Assembly (NCBI GenBank): GCA_947095535.1 | Contig: OX352774.1 | Location: forward strand, 208,866,965 to 208,930,964 | Direction of reading: 5' to 3' | DNA length: 64,000 nucleotides | DNA from: Poecilobothrus nobilitatus | Lineage: Eukaryota; Arthropoda; Insecta; Diptera; Dolichopodidae | Shown here: piece by piece, positions 61,020 to 64,000 of the stretch | How the letters are laid out: every line of letters begins with the position of its first letter | How positions within the stretch are numbered: the first letter of the stretch is position 1 | Translations under genes and position numbers: made by a program | Notes under the pieces: model-generated | Told to the model about the DNA's origin: nothing | What the model saw: only the letters and a program-made list of their open reading frames with translations | The model's database searches: none

Positions 61020-61073
61020 AAGATCAATGGGATTGCAGCCTAATCCGCCTGGACCAAATAATAATAATTACAG
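61020..61073 (+). CDS. Liprin-alpha: Liprin-alpha exon n (residues 699-716), probable micro-exon
   Basis: This exon has 54 bp. One base completes the Arg codon left open by exon m, then RSMGLQPNPPGPNNNNY, then two bases (AG) of the next codon. The acceptor is ATCATCACAG and the donor is TACAG|GTTAAG. Because it enters and leaves in the same phase it could be skipped without a frameshift. It is Pro/Asn-rich and unlike the coiled coil. It is called from frame, borders and composition; I have no family match for the peptide itself. Confidence 0.75.
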
Positions 61074-61619
61074 GTTAAGATTAATTTTGTATATTTTGTT
61101 TCAAAATTTTTCTTTTTTTTTTTTTTTTTTATAATTAAAAAAAAAAAAAAAAATTTATATATATATATATACATGCACACATTAAATATCATATTAGACT
61201 TTTGTAAATATATACTGGACAAAATTTATGCATATGGATGTATATATTTACAATATATATGTACATATTACATTATTCATATACATTATAGATTTCCATA
61301 CATTTACATAACACATATACATAAATACCATTTATACATATAATATAAAACTTAATTAGGAGATTTTTTTTTTCGATTTAACTTAAAGAGTTATGCTAAA
61401 TTTCGTTAAAATATTTTTATGATCTTAATCATTATTTTAAATATACATATACATTATATGTTCTATTTTTTTCATTTATACTATTTGCACGGTCTAGCCT
61501 TTTCACATATTTTTTAAATTTAGTAATTTAGTAGAATCTATTTTAGTTTTATATGCACACTAAAATATCTTGTTACTTGATTCCCATTTATATTAATTTT
61601 AGTGAAATATATGTATATA

Positions 61620-61890
61620 CCGTGTAAATCGAGGGATAAGTATATAAAAAAAGTTGGATGGAACCAGTTTTTAAAGTAATGATCCAATGGTAATTGAATG
61701 AAAAAAAAAACAGAAATTGTGAACGCGACTAAAAGTAGAAAGTTACTCTACACTGGCGTCAGTTCAATGCAGCGCTTCTCGCGAGTCATTGTATTTGGTC
61801 AAGCCGTATTTAAAATAGAGTTTTCTATTTAAACATTAAAGGGACGCCCAAAACGGCGAGATCATTCGGTGATCACCTTTAGAATTATCT
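61620..61890. other. GC-richer island, unidentified
   Basis: Strings such as GAACGCGACTAAAAGTAGAA, CTACACTGGCGTCAGTTCAA, TGCAGCGCTTCTCGCGAGTC and GGGACGCCCAAAACGGCGAG contrast with about 80% AT around them. A small hairpin is present (GAGATCA-TTCGG-TGATCACC region). No open frame or known family is recognised; a decayed transposon is most likely. Confidence 0.35.
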
Positions 61891-63109
61891 GTGAAATTAA
61901 AATAAATTGTTTTAAAACTTTATTTCATCGAATTCTTTTAATTTTAATCATCAATTACGTTTTAACTTTTAAACATCAATTTAAATACTAAAAATTAAAA
62001 ATAATGTTTTTGATAAGATTAAGATAAAGATGATTCCATTTTTTGATTTTAAAGAATTTCCTAAACCATGAATCTAAATAAATATTTTTTCAGTTTTTGA
62101 ACCTGTTTTTATTGCAAATATAAAATATTTAATTTAAAATATGTCGAACCATTCGAACCGAACCAAAATATAACCGACTACATTCAGAAAAATTTTGAAA
62201 GAATTGTTATCATAGTTAAAAAATTGTAAATTTTTGTTCGACAATAATATTATAAGGGTCTTCATGTAAAAGTTCAAACTATAATCTTACATGGTAGAAT
62301 CGAAGGATTGATAAACATTTTTGACAGAAATTGTTATTGTTTCATGTAAAAAAAATATGCAACGGTATTTTATCCTAGACTAATATATCTTGTACATCAA
62401 CCCTATAAATTGCATATTTTAAATATTTACTCTTGCATATTTTTGAAGTTTGTTTTTATTTTATTTGACATTTTTAAAAATACCAATTAACATTTCTTTA
62501 AATCAATTCAACATTTCTGTAAACCAATCAACATTTCTGTCATCTTTTACTTAAAAATTTATATATTTTGCATTGCGTCGTTCTCACATAATGAAGCATT
62601 TTTTAAGTTTACTTCTTTCCGATACACTTTAATGTGAAGATCCTTTATGTTTCAAAATAAAGAAAGCAGGAAAAAAATTGGAACACTAGTCAGAATCAAA
62701 TTTATTTAAATATTATATAGTAAATATAAAATTCTGTAAAAAATATTGGTATTTATTGATGTGCTGTAATAACTATGGATAGAACTATGTTCCATAAAAA
62801 TGACTTAATAAAAAAAATTTAGTTAAAGCGAATTTATAATTAACTGAGCAAAAAAGATTATAATATGTATTTTGAAAAGTTCAGAAATGTGGATTGCATT
62901 TTGTTTTTGTTTTATTCACCTCAATAAGGAATATATACTATAATGCACAAAGTTTTCATTTTTACCAACTAGTCTTCACTTTATTTTAATCACTTATAAT
63001 GTCAATTGTAGCTAAGCTATTGCACAATATTATAAAACATAATTATACTTTTTAAGCTATTTGTATAGACATTTATTTATCTGGTACAATATTACATTTT
63101 ATTTTTTTT

Positions 63110-63520
63110 CCTAAGGGATGTGGGAATTTTTCAAAGAGACTACGAATTCCCCCTTGGTATTGTCACATTCTTACTGACTAAACATACCTGCCCTTTAACC
63201 AATATAATGTGATGAATCCTGTATCTGCTAACGCAGTATATTGGTTAGAGAGAAGGGATAGGAAAGAATAGAATAATAGGATGCGAAAACATTGAATTGG
63301 GAGTGGGACTGTAAGGAAACAATGAATCCGCCTAATATTATTACTATTTTGCTAACAGTGACAATAGTAGCCGTTATGACAGTTACAACATGCAGTAATA
63401 TATAGCATCTTCCTGCATGAGGTAATTATTGAAGACAATCCTACTGTCACTATAGCAGCTATTAATATTGGTATTAGTATACTTATTAATATTATTGTTT
63501 AGAACAGAGTCAGAACCATT
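63110..63520. mobile_element. Foldback-like transposon remnant (tentative)
   Basis: A GC-richer island has several inverted pairs. AACCAATATA at 63197-63206 pairs perfectly with 63237-63246. A longer imperfect pair links about 63332-63362 (AATATTATTACTATTTTGCT, AACAGTGAC) with about 63447-63494. Strings such as GGGATGTGGGAATTTTTCAA and GGGATAGGAAAGAATAGAAT give no coding match. I class it as a transposon remnant by structure and composition only. Confidence 0.35.
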
Positions 63521-64000
63521 AGTGGGTGGAACATAATATTATAAACATTTTAACGAAATTTAGTATAACTTTTTTAATATTTAACAATTTTTTTTTTTAA
63601 AAAACCCATACTAAAAAATTACACTAACAGGCAAAAAATCAAAAAAAAATTTTTTTTTTTTAAATTTAAAATTATTTAAAAATTTCCTATAATTTAAACA
63701 ATTGGTGATTTCAATTATATTTTTTTTTGTTTTTTAAGAAATTTTTAATAACAACATATTATAGGATAAAAAATCGTAAAAAATTATAATTACTAAAATT
63801 ACGATATTTGTAATTTATAAAAACAATTTTTAATGATAAAATAAAGTGCTAAAATAAAACAGAAGTTTATATTAAATGTTAAATTTTTGTACATACATTT
63901 TCCTTTGTTAAAAATACATATGTTAATTTTTCCGGATATTTTTCTGATATATATTTCGTGTATATCTGCCGTTATTAATAATTTTATATAATATATTTGA

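Larger units (their letters stand above)
8401..61073 (+). other. Liprin-alpha: Liprin-alpha gene, internal part (14 coding exons)
   Basis: This is the span of a Liprin-alpha (PPFIA family) gene read from exons that join in frame with GT-AG borders. Liprin-alpha proteins are presynaptic scaffolds. Their N-terminal coiled coils oligomerise and bind active-zone partners (RIM, ELKS, GIT, KIF1A in studied animals), and their C-terminal SAM domains bind LAR-type receptor phosphatases and CASK. The window gives about 716 continuous residues, covering most of the coiled-coil half and part of the linker. Hallmark strings include [39 protein letters not shown] and DAQTLAMMLQEQLDAI. The start codon and SAM domains are outside the window. 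The first nine junctions are phase 0; the later split codons are at the exon 10/11 and 13/14 borders and at the final donor. Alternative exons would not be detected by this reading. Confidence 0.96.
61074..64000 (+). other. Start of the next Liprin-alpha intron
   Basis: The following liprin exon (linker toward the SAM domains) is not found before the window ends, so this is at least 2.9 kb of intron. It contains a T/A-tract palindromic zone near 61111-61175 and two GC-richer islands described separately (61620-61890 and 63110-63520). The rest is AT-rich. Confidence 0.75.

Noticed and set aside
1..64000. CRISPR array, bacterial operon or prophage
   Set aside because: Base composition, GT-AG introns, SINEs and animal gene families show a eukaryotic chromosome; no spaced identical direct repeats are present.

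Overview
The window is about 80% A+T eukaryotic DNA: long introns, dense homopolymer and microsatellite tracts, tRNA-derived SINEs and small transposon relics. The gene content (an arthropod-type Liprin-alpha and short divergent tetraspanins) and Helentron/DINE-1-like elements with a GTCC-repeat module point to an insect. I cannot name the order or species from the sequence alone.

The backbone is one gene on the + strand: Liprin-alpha (PPFIA family), a presynaptic active-zone scaffold. Fourteen internal coding exons can be joined without a frame break between 8401 and 61073. They encode about 716 residues of the N-terminal coiled-coil region and the start of the linker. The 5' end of the gene lies upstream of base 1 and the three SAM domains lie downstream of base 64000. 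Introns range from 57 bp to 17.6 kb.

The 17.6-kb intron (8503-26083) holds two complete intronless tetraspanin ORFs in tandem on the same strand (17936-18664 and 19174-19932), 509 bp apart. They are the only other genes I can support.

The rest is intronic or flanking DNA. It carries two related tRNA-headed SINE families (copies near 7.6, 9.6, 13.3, 21.0, 23.9, 28.0, 43.3 and 47.8 kb, three with clear target-site duplications). It also carries two families of Helentron/DINE-1-like elements (1.0, 8.8, 30.4, 31.3 and 53.9 kb), several small inverted-repeat elements (15.5, 17.4 and 57.5 kb), the C-terminal relic of a non-LTR retrotransposon (3.6 kb), and possible transposase or foldback remnants (20.6, 63.1 kb).

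No CRISPR array, rRNA or convincing functional tRNA gene is visible. I found no clearly new functional system. The strongest leads are the nested tetraspanin pair, the covarying hairpin shared by the two SINE families, the SINE just upstream of a Liprin-alpha splice acceptor, and the unit-number difference between DINE-like copies.
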